Assembly: GCA_934589145.1 (NCBI GenBank)
Contig: CAKTNW010000008.1
Span: forward strand, 1-64,000
Length of the DNA stretch: 64,000 nt
Reading direction: 5' to 3'
DNA from: an uncultured Oscillospiraceae bacterium
GTDB taxonomy: Bacteria > Bacillota > Clostridia > Oscillospirales > Oscillospiraceae
The number at the start of each line of letters is the position of its first letter. Position 1 is the first letter of the stretch. The notes below the pieces were generated by a model that saw only the letters and a program-made list of their open reading frames with translations, made no database searches and had not been told where the DNA came from. This document shows, in pieces, positions 1 through 7,118 of the stretch. A program made the translations under genes and the position numbers.

Positions 1-1
1 T

Positions 2-77
2 TGGTGCCCCGTCGGGGATTCGAACCCCGGACACCCTGCTTAAAAGGCAGGTGCTCTACCGACTGAGCTAACGGAGC
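2..77 (-). tRNA. tRNA-Lys (anticodon TTT)
   Basis: Read on the minus strand the gene has a 7-bp acceptor stem (GCTCCGT/ACGGGGC), a T-loop with GGTTCGAATCC, and a seven-base anticodon loop CTTTTAA giving anticodon TTT. The 3' CCA is encoded. It is the last gene of a five-tRNA minus-strand array. Confidence 0.96.
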
Positions 78-116
78 GTTTGCTATGAAAACAGGCCCTG
101 CGGCCCGGTCTATATC

Positions 117-191
117 TGGCAGGGATGGCTGGACTCGAACCAGCGGATGAGGGAGTCAAAGTCCCTTGCCTTACCACTTGGCGACACCCCT
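117..191 (-). tRNA. tRNA-Gln (anticodon TTG)
   Basis: The minus strand folds with acceptor AGGGGTG/CATCCCT, discriminator G, encoded CCA and anticodon loop CTTTGAC, so the anticodon is TTG. It lies 39 bp upstream of tRNA-Lys in the same array. Confidence 0.95.
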
Positions 192-243
192 GTGTGGAAA
201 GGGATGAGGGACCGGGACACTCCCGATCCCTCATTTCTTTTTG

Positions 244-321
<78 letters not shown>

Positions 322-369
322 ACATATACATCCGTCTGGGATCGTGCTGACGCCCCGCCGGGGGAAAAA

Positions 370-446
<77 letters not shown>

Positions 447-459
447 GTATCTGTCAAGT

Positions 460-534
460 TGGAGCGGGTGACGGGAATCGAACCCGCATCCCCAGCTTGG
501 AAGGCTGGTGCCCTGGCCATTGTGCTACACCCGC
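460..534 (-). tRNA. tRNA-Gly (anticodon TCC)
   Basis: This is the first gene of the minus-strand array. Its anticodon loop CTTCCAA gives TCC, the acceptor is GCGGGTG, and CCA is encoded. A consensus-like promoter lies 33 bp upstream. Confidence 0.95.
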
Positions 535-566
535 ATGGGCCCTCCGCAGAAATCGTCAGCTTTATT

Positions 567-596
567 ATATTAGCACATGAATACCCATTATGTCAA
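567..596 (-). promoter_or_regulatory. Promoter of the five-tRNA operon
   Basis: On the minus strand a perfect -35 TTGACA (591-596) is followed after 18 bp by TAATAT (567-572). Transcription would enter tRNA-Gly and run through the array. Confidence 0.75.
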
Positions 597-616
597 GATA
601 AAATTCAAAATAATCC

Positions 617-1192
617 CTATTTTATCTGCGCCGCCCACCATCGAAACAGCGGCGCGGCATCCGTGGCGTCATCCCGCCGCCGCTGGAAGCTCTGCCGCTC
701 CGGATGGTACTGCACCCCCAGCAGAGGCAGCGTCTCGTGGACGATGGCCTCCACCACGCCGTCCTCTGCCCATTGGCAGGCCGTCAATCCCTGTCCCAGC
801 GCCTTCACCGCCTGATGGTGGTTGCTGGTGACGGCGGGCGCAGACCCCAGCAGCGCCGCCGCAAGGCCCTCCGCCCGGGTCAGATGCACCATGTCCCCCG
901 CCGGCAGTTGGTGGCCCGGTATCCGGTCGTACAGCGTGCCGCCGCAGTAGATGTTCAGCGCCTGCATCCCCCGGCAGATGCCCAGGACGGGCCTGCGCCG
1001 GGCCACAAAGGCATTGATGACCGCCATCTCCCGCCGTCCCAGGGCGCCGAAGATGTCCCCGCCGCCGGGCAGCAGCAGTCCGCCGCACCGCCGGGCCATC
1101 GCCGGGTCAAGGGAGACCGTGCTCTCCTGTCCCACCGCCGCCAGCGCCGCCCGATAGCTGTCAAAGGTTCCCTCGCCATAGATCATCACCAT
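617..1192 (-). CDS. Class I glutamine amidotransferase-like protein (peptidase C26 / PuuD type)
   Basis: The 191-residue protein carries the whole catalytic set of a class I glutamine amidotransferase. An oxyanion loop LLPGGGDI is near residue 40, nucleophile Cys73 sits in GICRGMQ, and His163 and Glu165 lie in QYHPE. The segment SNHHQAVK near residue 125 is typical of the gamma-glutamyl hydrolase (C26) branch, which cuts gamma-glutamyl amides such as gamma-glutamyl-GABA. The substrate here is unknown. It is shorter than the usual 230-250 residues and lacks part of the N-terminal strand region. GGGAGGG lies 7 bp before the ATG. It stands alone between the tRNA array and tRNA-Ser. The fold call is firm and the substrate is inferred. 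Confidence 0.85.
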   Translation of the reverse strand: MVMIYGEGTFDSYRAALAAVGQESTVSLDPAMARRCGGLLLPGGGDIFGALGRREMAVINAFVARRRPVLGICRGMQALNIYCGGTLYDRIPGHQLPAGDMVHLTRAEGLAAALLGSAPAVTSNHHQAVKALGQGLTACQWAEDGVVEAIVHETLPLLGVQYHPERQSFQRRRDDATDAAPLFRWWAAQIK

Positions 1193-1220
1193 AAAATTTC
1201 CCTCCCCGTAAAAATATGCA

Positions 1221-1249
1221 TTGCGCGCCGGAAAAATGTATGGTATACT
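1221..1249 (+). promoter_or_regulatory. Promoter of tRNA-Ser
   Basis: TTGCGC (1221-1226), a 17-bp spacer and TATACT (1244-1249) end 13 bp before the tRNA-Ser gene. Confidence 0.6.
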
Positions 1250-1262
1250 AATACAGTTATAT

Positions 1263-1351
1263 GCAGCGGTATCGAAGTGGTCATAACGGGGCTGACTCGA
1301 AATCAGTTTGCGGGCAACCGCACGTGGGTTCGAATCCCACCCGCTGCGCCA
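1263..1351 (+). tRNA. tRNA-Ser (anticodon CGA)
   Basis: Acceptor GCAGCGG/CCGCTGC, a class II long variable arm and anticodon loop CTCGAAA give tRNA-Ser(CGA) with an encoded CCA. It is about 89 nt long, as expected for serine tRNAs, and has its own promoter and terminator. Confidence 0.95.
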
Positions 1352-1354
1352 AAT

Positions 1355-1386
1355 AAAAGATCCTCCGCCACAGGCGGAGGATCTTT
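1355..1386 (+). terminator. Rho-independent terminator of tRNA-Ser
   Basis: The GATCCTCCGCC/GGCGGAGGATC stem with a four-base loop is flanked by A and T runs, so it can also act from the other strand. Confidence 0.85.
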
Positions 1387-1449
1387 TATTTTACACGGGA
1401 TTTGAAGTTTATACCCCCCTGTGGGGTAAATCCCACCCGTCACGTCAAA

Positions 1450-1485
1450 CAAAGAAGGGACTTCCTTTCGGAAGTCCCTTCTTTG
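1450..1485 (-). terminator. Terminator downstream of cstA
   Basis: A 16-bp stem (CAAAGAAGGGACTTCC and its complement) with loop TTTC lies 39 bp beyond the cstA stop codon. Confidence 0.75.
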
Positions 1486-1523
1486 TTGTTTATAAGGGGT
1501 GAGAAAACTCACAATGGAAAGCG

Positions 1524-3251
1524 TTACTTGGCAGCAGCGGCCTTCTTCTGAGCGCTCAGAGCCTTGATGCCCTGAATGACCAGGTCGATGGCCAGGATCA
1601 CCAGCAGCACGCCGATGATGCCGCGGATGTAGCACCACACCACGCCTTCGCCGCCGGCAGCGATACCAGCGATCTGAGCCTTGATGGTGAACACCAGGGA
1701 GGTCAGAGTGACGACCAGCATGAAGAACATGGGGAAGTAGAACATCTTGTTGTTGCGGCCGATCTTACCCAGCCAGCAGCACACAGCCAGCAGACCCAGA
1801 GCAGCCAGCAGCTGGTTGGCAGCGCCGAACAGAGCCCAGATCTTGGCATAACCGGTCAGGCCCAGGGCCACGCCGGCCACCACGGTGATACCAGTGGCAA
1901 CATAGGGGTTGGTGATGACGCGCTTCCAGCCCTTCAGATCCTCGCGGGTCTGGCCAGGCTCGACGAAGAACTCGGCGAACATGTAACGGGCAAGACGGGT
2001 AGCGGTATCAACAGAGGTCAGGCAGAAAGCGGACACGGCCAGGATCAGCATGGAGTACACCACGTTGTAACAGCCGTCGCCGAAGACCTTGGAGAACATG
2101 GAGGCCAGGCCGGTGGCGAACACGACGGTAGGAGTCGTGGTGGTGCCGTCAGCATAGCTGGCCCAGATGTAACCAACAGCGCAGACAGAGATCAGAGCCA
2201 GAGCGCACTCGATCAGCATGCCGCCGTAAGCGATGGGCTTGGCATCCTTTTCCTGATCCAGCTGCTTGGAGGTGGTGCCGGAACCAACCAGAGAGTGGAA
2301 GCCGGACACAGCGCCGCAGGCGATGGTCACGAACAGGGCGGGGAACATGTAGCCCAGAGAGGTGCCGGAAGGAGCCAGGGAATCATAGAAACCGGTAAAA
2401 GCAGGCATATCAACGGTGGGATGCGCACCGACGATACCCACGACAGCCAGGATCATCATGCCGTACAGCAGGAAGGAGCTCAGGTAGTCACGGGGCTGCA
2501 GCAGGATCCACACGGGAGTGACGGATGCAATGGCGATGTACAGACCGACAATGATCATCCACACGGTGTAGCTCAGATAGATGGGGTGCCAGTTCAGACC
2601 GATGATCATGCAGACCACGATGCCGATGACGCCGATGACAGTGGAGATGCCCAGAGGAGCATTACGGCGATAGACAAAGAAGCCGAACAGGATGGCCATC
2701 AGGATGAACATGATGGAGATGATAGCGGTGGAAGCGTTGGCAGAAGAAGCGGCATAGTCGATCGCGCCCTCTGCGGTGTAGGTTGCCTTGAAGGTGTTGG
2801 CCACGATGGAAGCGAAGGCAGCCACAACAAGGATCAGGGTCAGGTAAGCGAAGGTGATGAACAGCTTCTTGGCCTTGGCGCCGATAGCGTCGCCGATGAC
2901 CTCACCGATGGACTCGCCTTTGTGGCGGATGGAAGCGAACAGAGAACCGAAGTCATGCACGCCGCCGAAGAAGATACCGCCGATCAGAACCCACAGCATC
3001 ACGGGAACCCAGCCGAACACAGCCGCCTGAATGGGGCCGTTGATGGGGCCGGCGCCGGCGATGGAGGAGAAGTGATGGCCCATCAGCACAGGAGCCTTGG
3101 CAGGGCAGTAGTCCTTGCCGTCTTCCATGGTATGAGCGGGAGTAGGACGGGAGTTATCGACGCCCCACTTCTTGGCCAGCCAGCCGCCGTAGAAGATATA
3201 GCCTACGACCAGAACTGCGCAGCCGATGATAAGGAACAAAGCAGCATTCAT
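1524..3251 (-). CDS. cstA: CstA-family carbon starvation / peptide or pyruvate transporter
   Basis: This 575-residue, highly hydrophobic protein matches the CstA family along its length: an N-terminal segment ending FYGGWLAKKWG, then the signatures GHHFSSIAGAGPINGP and GGVHDFGSLF, and a long series of membrane helices. CstA proteins carry peptides or pyruvate across the cytoplasmic membrane and are induced at carbon limitation. The C-terminus ends in a short Lys/Ala-rich cytoplasmic tail. The ATG overlaps the stop of the upstream 179-residue gene as ATGA, so the two are probably translationally coupled and share the promoter at 3928-3956. The family call is firm. The substrate cannot be decided from sequence. 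Confidence 0.93.
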   Translation of the reverse strand: MNAALFLIIGCAVLVVGYIFYGGWLAKKWGVDNSRPTPAHTMEDGKDYCPAKAPVLMGHHFSSIAGAGPINGPIQAAVFGWVPVMLWVLIGGIFFGGVHDFGSLFASIRHKGESIGEVIGDAIGAKAKKLFITFAYLTLILVVAAFASIVANTFKATYTAEGAIDYAASSANASTAIISIMFILMAILFGFFVYRRNAPLGISTVIGVIGIVVCMIIGLNWHPIYLSYTVWMIIVGLYIAIASVTPVWILLQPRDYLSSFLLYGMMILAVVGIVGAHPTVDMPAFTGFYDSLAPSGTSLGYMFPALFVTIACGAVSGFHSLVGSGTTSKQLDQEKDAKPIAYGGMLIECALALISVCAVGYIWASYADGTTTTPTVVFATGLASMFSKVFGDGCYNVVYSMLILAVSAFCLTSVDTATRLARYMFAEFFVEPGQTREDLKGWKRVITNPYVATGITVVAGVALGLTGYAKIWALFGAANQLLAALGLLAVCCWLGKIGRNNKMFYFPMFFMLVVTLTSLVFTIKAQIAGIAAGGEGVVWCYIRGIIGVLLVILAIDLVIQGIKALSAQKKAAAAK

Positions 3252-3787
3252 AAAGCTCTCTCCTTTCTGAACAAGTTTTTCTTTTGCTTATGAAACAGGC
3301 CCTGTTTAAAGACCTGCGCTGCACTGTGTCCGCTGGCGTTGCTGCTGACCTTTTCCTCCGGCAGCTCCACCATCGCGGTGTGGAAATCCATCCAGCCCCA
3401 ATAGGACATGCGGAAGCTCTTGTAGAGCCGGCAGCGCTTCAGCGCCTTGCGGGCGTCGTCGTCGCAGCTATCGCACAGGAACAGGGCCGTGATGTAGGTG
3501 TACATGTGATTGGGGCCGGGATTGATGCGGGCCATGCCCTCCTCATAGGCCTTCTTTTCACATGCCTCATAGATCTCGCGGGTCAGATGGGGGACGCTGA
3601 ACAGGTAAACATATTCAAAGCTGTTGGCTTCCCAGAGCTTTGCTTTTTTGGACAGCACATATTTGGAAGTCTCTGCATAAAAATCCATTTGCGCCGCCAG
3701 AGGCTGCTCGTGCTCTTCGCACACGCGAACGTCAAATTCGCCGCTGTAGATATTGCACAGACGCTGTACTGCTTCTTCCCGAGTCAT
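3248..3787 (-). CDS. Unknown protein translationally coupled to cstA
   Basis: I do not recognise this 179-residue soluble protein. It has no signal peptide or membrane segment. It is rich in aromatic and charged residues, carries a CDSC motif around residue 110 that could bind metal, and has a basic Lys/Arg-rich C-terminus. Its TGA overlaps the cstA ATG by four bases, so it is the first gene of the cst operon and may regulate or assist the transporter. A structured leader of about 130 nt separates it from the promoter. It contains hairpins GAGGAAAAA/TTTTTCCTC and CTTTCGCG/CGCGAAAG. The link to transport is inferred from gene order only. Confidence 0.7.
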   Translation of the reverse strand: MTREEAVQRLCNIYSGEFDVRVCEEHEQPLAAQMDFYAETSKYVLSKKAKLWEANSFEYVYLFSVPHLTREIYEACEKKAYEEGMARINPGPNHMYTYITALFLCDSCDDDARKALKRCRLYKSFRMSYWGWMDFHTAMVELPEEKVSSNASGHSAAQVFKQGLFHKQKKNLFRKERAL

Positions 3788-3927
3788 GGTTCCACCGTCC
3801 TTTCCTTGAATACAGCCATCACATTTCCGTATGCTTTCGCGGTTTTAAGCGCGAAAGGTACTATGAGGAAAAAGTTGCATTTTTCCTCTCTGGAAACGTT
3901 ATCGCTGCTTGAAAAATCATAGTCCAT

Positions 3928-3956
3928 ACTATACGCCAGATGTTTTTGAATTTCAA
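3928..3956 (-). promoter_or_regulatory. Promoter of the cst operon
   Basis: On the minus strand TTGAAA (3951-3956), a 17-bp spacer and TATAGT (3928-3933) form a good sigma-A promoter. A small inverted repeat ATAGT/ACTAT overlaps the -10 and could be an operator. Confidence 0.65.
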
Positions 3957-3976
3957 GAGGGCAAAATTAACAAGAA

Positions 3977-4010
3977 TTTAACGGAAAGTTCATATAAATT
4001 TTCCGTTAAA
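3977..4010. promoter_or_regulatory. Inverted repeat between divergent promoters
   Basis: A perfect 11-bp inverted repeat TTTAACGGAAA/TTTCCGTTAAA lies between the cst promoter (minus) and the small-RNA promoter (plus). Its symmetry and place fit a regulator site acting on either transcript. Confidence 0.4.
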
Positions 4011-4016
4011 TCCATA

Positions 4017-4045
4017 TTGAAAACGTTAAAAAGCTGTGATATCAT
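4017..4045 (+). promoter_or_regulatory. Promoter of a candidate small RNA
   Basis: TTGAAA (4017-4022), a 17-bp spacer and TATCAT (4040-4045) point away from cstA. No ORF follows, only a terminator 36 bp further on. Confidence 0.55.
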
Positions 4046-4051
4046 GTGCAT

Positions 4052-4115
4052 GTGCCATCGCCTATGGTAAAGGCAGGCAGAACGCACCGTGAAACGTCCT
4101 TCACGGTGCGTTTTT
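4052..4115 (+). ncRNA. Candidate small RNA of about 65 nt
   Basis: A promoter ending at 4045 is followed by a strong terminator at 4081-4115 with no reading frame between them, the usual layout of a bacterial sRNA. The unpaired part contains AAAGGCAGGCA (about 4069-4079). The same 11-mer recurs at 4152-4162 in the terminator of the opposite-strand pseudouridine synthase gene, so the RNA could pair with that gene's 3' end. No Rfam family is recognised. Confidence 0.4.
4081..4115 (+). terminator. Terminator of the candidate small RNA
   Basis: AACGCACCGTGAA and its complement form a 13-bp stem around a six-base loop, followed by TTTTTAT. Confidence 0.8.
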
Positions 4116-4151
4116 ATACAATGTGTCGCAAAACTCTCAGGAAGATATAGA

Positions 4152-4191
4152 AAAGGCAGGCATCACAGAAGCTTCTGTGATGCCTGCCTTT
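4152..4191 (-). terminator. Terminator of the RluA-family gene
   Basis: A 19-bp perfect stem AAAGGCAGGCATCACAGAA with a two-base loop lies just past the stop codon at 4195 and is followed by TTTT on the minus strand. Confidence 0.8.
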
Positions 4192-4194
4192 ATG

Positions 4195-4857
4195 TCAACT
4201 TATCGTACCGATCCCGGCAAACAGATCCCACGGATAGGTATCCGGCGGGGGACAGGTCACGTCCACGGCCTTTTTGGTGACGGGATGGGTGAAGGCCAGA
4301 TGATATGACCACAGGGCGGCGGAGCAGTCCGCCTTGCTGCCGTAGCGGATATCCCCCAGCAGGGGAAGCCCCCGGTGGGAGAACTGCACCCGGATCTGAT
4401 GGGTGCGGCCGGTGTGGAGCCGTACCCTCACCAGCGTCAGTTCGTCGGTCTTTTCCAGCACCGCATAGTCCAGCGTGGCCTCGCGGACGCCCTTGCGCAT
4501 CCGCTGCACCACATAGCTCTTGTTGTGCTGCGCGTCCCGGAACAGCAGGTCGGTGAGCGTGCCGGCGTCCTTCTCCGGATGGCCCCGGAGAACGGCCAGA
4601 TACTCCTTGGTGATCTCGTGGGCGGCCACGGCGGCGGTGAGCTTGCCGGTGATCTCTTTGCGGCGGGAGAACACCATCACGCCGCCGGTGACGCGATCCA
4701 GCCGGTGTACGGTGGCGATGTAGTCATTTTCTCCCAGACTGCGGTAGTGCTGGCGCAGCAGGGCGGGCATGCAGGCAGCCTTGGGATCGTCCTCGGACAG
4801 TACGCCCACGGGCTTGACGGCCACCACCAGATAGCGATCCTGATAGAGAATGGTCAT
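4195..4857 (-). CDS. RluA-family 23S rRNA/tRNA pseudouridine synthase
   Basis: The protein of about 220 residues converts uridine to pseudouridine in RNA. It has the RluA motif HRLDRVTGG with catalytic Asp near residue 54, and LHTGRTHQIRVQF in the C-terminal third that forms the active-site floor. There is no S4 domain, which places it with the short RluA forms (RluA, RluC-core or TruC-like), so the target base is unclear. The ATG at 4857 gives a normal N-terminus. A GTG at 4863, directly after the stop of the carboxypeptidase gene, would add two residues. It is co-directional with dacF and probably in the same transcript. Confidence 0.88.
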   Translation of the reverse strand: MTILYQDRYLVVAVKPVGVLSEDDPKAACMPALLRQHYRSLGENDYIATVHRLDRVTGGVMVFSRRKEITGKLTAAVAAHEITKEYLAVLRGHPEKDAGTLTDLLFRDAQHNKSYVVQRMRKGVREATLDYAVLEKTDELTLVRVRLHTGRTHQIRVQFSHRGLPLLGDIRYGSKADCSAALWSYHLAFTHPVTKKAVDVTCPPPDTYPWDLFAGIGTIS

Positions 4858-4863
4858 GGGCAC

Positions 4864-6231
4864 TTACCGGAAGCGGCGGCCACGGTAGCTGCGGTGCCGC
4901 ATCCGCTTGCTGCGGGCGCTGCCGTAACGGCGGCGGCGCATGAAGGTCTTGCCGAACAGCAGCACCAGCACCACCAAAATCACCAGCACCACCAGCAGGA
5001 TCTTGACAACGGTGCGGGAGAAGAATTCCTTCAGAGCGTGCTTCACCACCAGAAAGCGGCTGGCGCTGACGTCGGCCACCGCCAGCAGAGGCACGGTGGC
5101 GTAATCCACGCCGCCGTAGCTGAGGGTGATGGTGCCCAGCTCCTGCCCGGCGGTGATGGGAGCATCCACCACGTCGGCAGTCAGGGTGACGGTGCGCTGG
5201 AGGGACTCCGGCTCCAGATCGCTGGGCAGCACCGCCTCGGCGGTGTAGGCCGGGTGGACGGCGATGCTGGCCACCTCCTTGCTGAGGGCCACCGGCACCT
5301 CCTGGATCATCTCGTCCTCGGTCAGCACGGTCTTGGTGACGAAATTGTTGAAGCCCCAGTCAAACAGGCGGCTGGTCTCGGTGAAGCTGCCCACCTTGGT
5401 GTCGCCGGTCTCGGTCTGCATCAGCTTGGCGCCCAGCACCACGGAGATCAACTGCCGGTCCGTCCGGACGGCGGAGGACACCAGACAGTAGCCCGCCGAG
5501 TCGGTGGAGCCGGTCTTGATGCCCTGGGCGCCGCTGTACAGATACCCGGTGGCCCGCCAGTTGGAGATCAGATAGTTGGTGCTGTGCAGCTCGCGGGCCT
5601 CGCTCTTGTTGGTGGCGGGCACGTCATAGGCCTTGGTGTTGACGATGTTCATGAACTGGTCGTACTTCATGGCCTCTCTGGTGAAGAGATAGATGTCCCA
5701 CGCGGTGGTATAGTGCTCGTTATCCGGCAGGCCGGAGGTGTTGACGAAATGGGTATTCTCGCACCCCAGCTCCTGGGCCCGCTGGTTCATCTGGGCCACA
5801 AAGTTGGCGACGCTGCCGCTGACGGCCTCGGCCAGGATGTTGCCCACCTCGTTGGCGGACACCACCAGCAGGCAGTAGAGAAGCTGCTCCACCGTCAGCG
5901 TCTCGCCGGCCACGATGTCGGCGGTGCTGGCGTCATCCGGCAGGCCCGCCACGCTGTTGGCGCTGGCGGTGATGGGGGTGTCCATCCGCAGCTCGCCCCG
6001 GTCGATGGCCTCGAACACCAGCAGGGCCGTCATCACCTTGGTGATGCTGGCGGGATACTGCTTGGTGTGGGCGTCCTGATCCAGCAGCACGGTGCCGGTG
6101 GCGCCGTCCACCAGCAGGGCGGCGCGGGCTTCGATCTGGATATCCTCCACGGCGTAGGCGGTGACGGGCAGAAGCTGGGTCACCAGTAGGGCCAGTAGCA
6201 AAAAAACGGTGCAGAAACGGCGGAATTTCAT
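4864..6231 (-). CDS. dacF: D-alanyl-D-alanine carboxypeptidase (DacF/PBP5 family)
   Basis: The enzyme trims terminal D-Ala from peptidoglycan stem peptides outside the membrane. The 455-residue protein has a signal peptide (residues 1-27). The three penicillin-binding motifs are S62-x-x-K65 (SITK), S125-A-N127 and K239-T-G241. A PBP5-C-like beta domain follows, then a C-terminal membrane helix (about 415-437) and a strongly basic tail RRRRYGSARSKRMRHRSYRG. The start ATG at 6231 is chosen because GGAGAAA lies 8 bp upstream and the signal peptide begins there. In spore formers DacF-type enzymes often sit beside sporulation genes. Here the divergent neighbour is a two-component system. Confidence 0.93.
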   Translation of the reverse strand: MKFRRFCTVFLLLALLVTQLLPVTAYAVEDIQIEARAALLVDGATGTVLLDQDAHTKQYPASITKVMTALLVFEAIDRGELRMDTPITASANSVAGLPDDASTADIVAGETLTVEQLLYCLLVVSANEVGNILAEAVSGSVANFVAQMNQRAQELGCENTHFVNTSGLPDNEHYTTAWDIYLFTREAMKYDQFMNIVNTKAYDVPATNKSEARELHSTNYLISNWRATGYLYSGAQGIKTGSTDSAGYCLVSSAVRTDRQLISVVLGAKLMQTETGDTKVGSFTETSRLFDWGFNNFVTKTVLTEDEMIQEVPVALSKEVASIAVHPAYTAEAVLPSDLEPESLQRTVTLTADVVDAPITAGQELGTITLSYGGVDYATVPLLAVADVSASRFLVVKHALKEFFSRTVVKILLVVLVILVVLVLLFGKTFMRRRRYGSARSKRMRHRSYRGRRFR

Positions 6232-6232
6232 A

Positions 6233-6260
6233 ATGACATTTTCTCCATATGTGCTATAAT
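6233..6260 (+). promoter_or_regulatory. Promoter of the two-component operon
   Basis: ATGACA (6233-6238), a 16-bp spacer and a perfect TATAAT (6255-6260). It overlaps the 5' untranslated region of dacF on the other strand, so the two transcription units may interfere. The leader to the first start is about 135 nt. Confidence 0.65.
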
Positions 6261-6400
6261 GTTGGTACCGAATGTATGTCAGGACATGGGCCGCCGGGCG
6301 GCCCATGGGCAGTGTTCAACTCATTATTATAAACGACATGGCCCCTCCCGTCAACGGGGAGCGGTTTGCCAAATGTAAACATTTTTCAGGAGGTGACGCC

Positions 6401-7096
6401 ATGAAGATACTTGTGGTGGACGACGAAAAGCTGTTGGTGAAGGGGATCACCTTCAATCTGGAGAACGAGGGCTATCAGGTCACCGCCGCCTATGATGGCG
6501 AAGCCGCCGTGGAGCTGGCGAAAAAGGAGGATTTCGACCTGATCATCCTGGATCTGATGATGCCGGTGCTGTCGGGCACCGAGGCGTGCATGAAGATCCG
6601 CGAGTTCTCCGATGTGCCCATCATCATGCTGACGGCCCGCAGCGAGGATGCGGACAAGCTGATGGGCTTTGCCTGCGGCGCTGACGACTATGTGACAAAG
6701 CCTTTCAATATCCTGGAGCTGAAGGCCCGGATCCGGGCGCTTCTGAAGCGCAGCGCCGGCCGCTCGGACGCGGTGCGCACCATGCTGACGGTGGGGGATC
6801 TGAGCCTGGACACCCAGCAGCGGGTGGCCATCCGGGACGGAAAGACCATCGACCTGACCGCCAAGGAGTACGACCTGCTGGAGCTGCTGATGAAGAATCC
6901 CCGGCGGGTGTACAGCCGGGAGAGCCTGATGGATCTGGTGTGGGGCTATTCCTACGCCGGGGATTACCGCACGGTGGACGTCCATGTGCGCCGCCTGCGG
7001 GAGAAGCTGGAGCGGGTTCCGGCGGAACCGGCCTATATCATGACCAAGTGGGGAGTGGGTTACTATTTTCAGGGGGAAAACCAGCCTACAATTTAA
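6401..7096 (+). CDS. OmpR/PhoB-family response regulator
   Basis: A 231-residue regulator with a receiver domain (residues 1-118: acidic pair D7/D8, phospho-acceptor D51, T78, K100) and a C-terminal winged-helix DNA-binding domain ending GVGYYF. Phosphorylation by the kinase encoded next would control DNA binding. The ATG at 6401 follows CAGGAGGTGACGCC. An upstream in-frame extension from 6272 has no ribosome site and does not match the family. The three-gene operon continues with a kinase and a GerMN lipoprotein, which suggests a cell-envelope or sporulation role. The target genes cannot be read. Confidence 0.93.
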   Translation: MKILVVDDEKLLVKGITFNLENEGYQVTAAYDGEAAVELAKKEDFDLIILDLMMPVLSGTEACMKIREFSDVPIIMLTARSEDADKLMGFACGADDYVTKPFNILELKARIRALLKRSAGRSDAVRTMLTVGDLSLDTQQRVAIRDGKTIDLTAKEYDLLELLMKNPRRVYSRESLMDLVWGYSYAGDYRTVDVHVRRLREKLERVPAEPAYIMTKWGVGYYFQGENQPTI

Positions 7097-7118
7097 GTTT
7101 GGCGTCAGCTATATCCTG

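Noticed and set aside
2295..3293. Long plus-strand ORFs opposite cstA, dacF, polA, rny and the virion genes
   Set aside because: They are rich in Gly, His, Gln, Arg and Ala, have no ribosome sites, and lie antisense to clear genes. They come from the high GC content.
6272..6400. N-terminal extension of the response regulator
   Set aside because: It has no ribosome site and no match to receiver domains. The ATG at 6401 with AGGAGG is clearly better.
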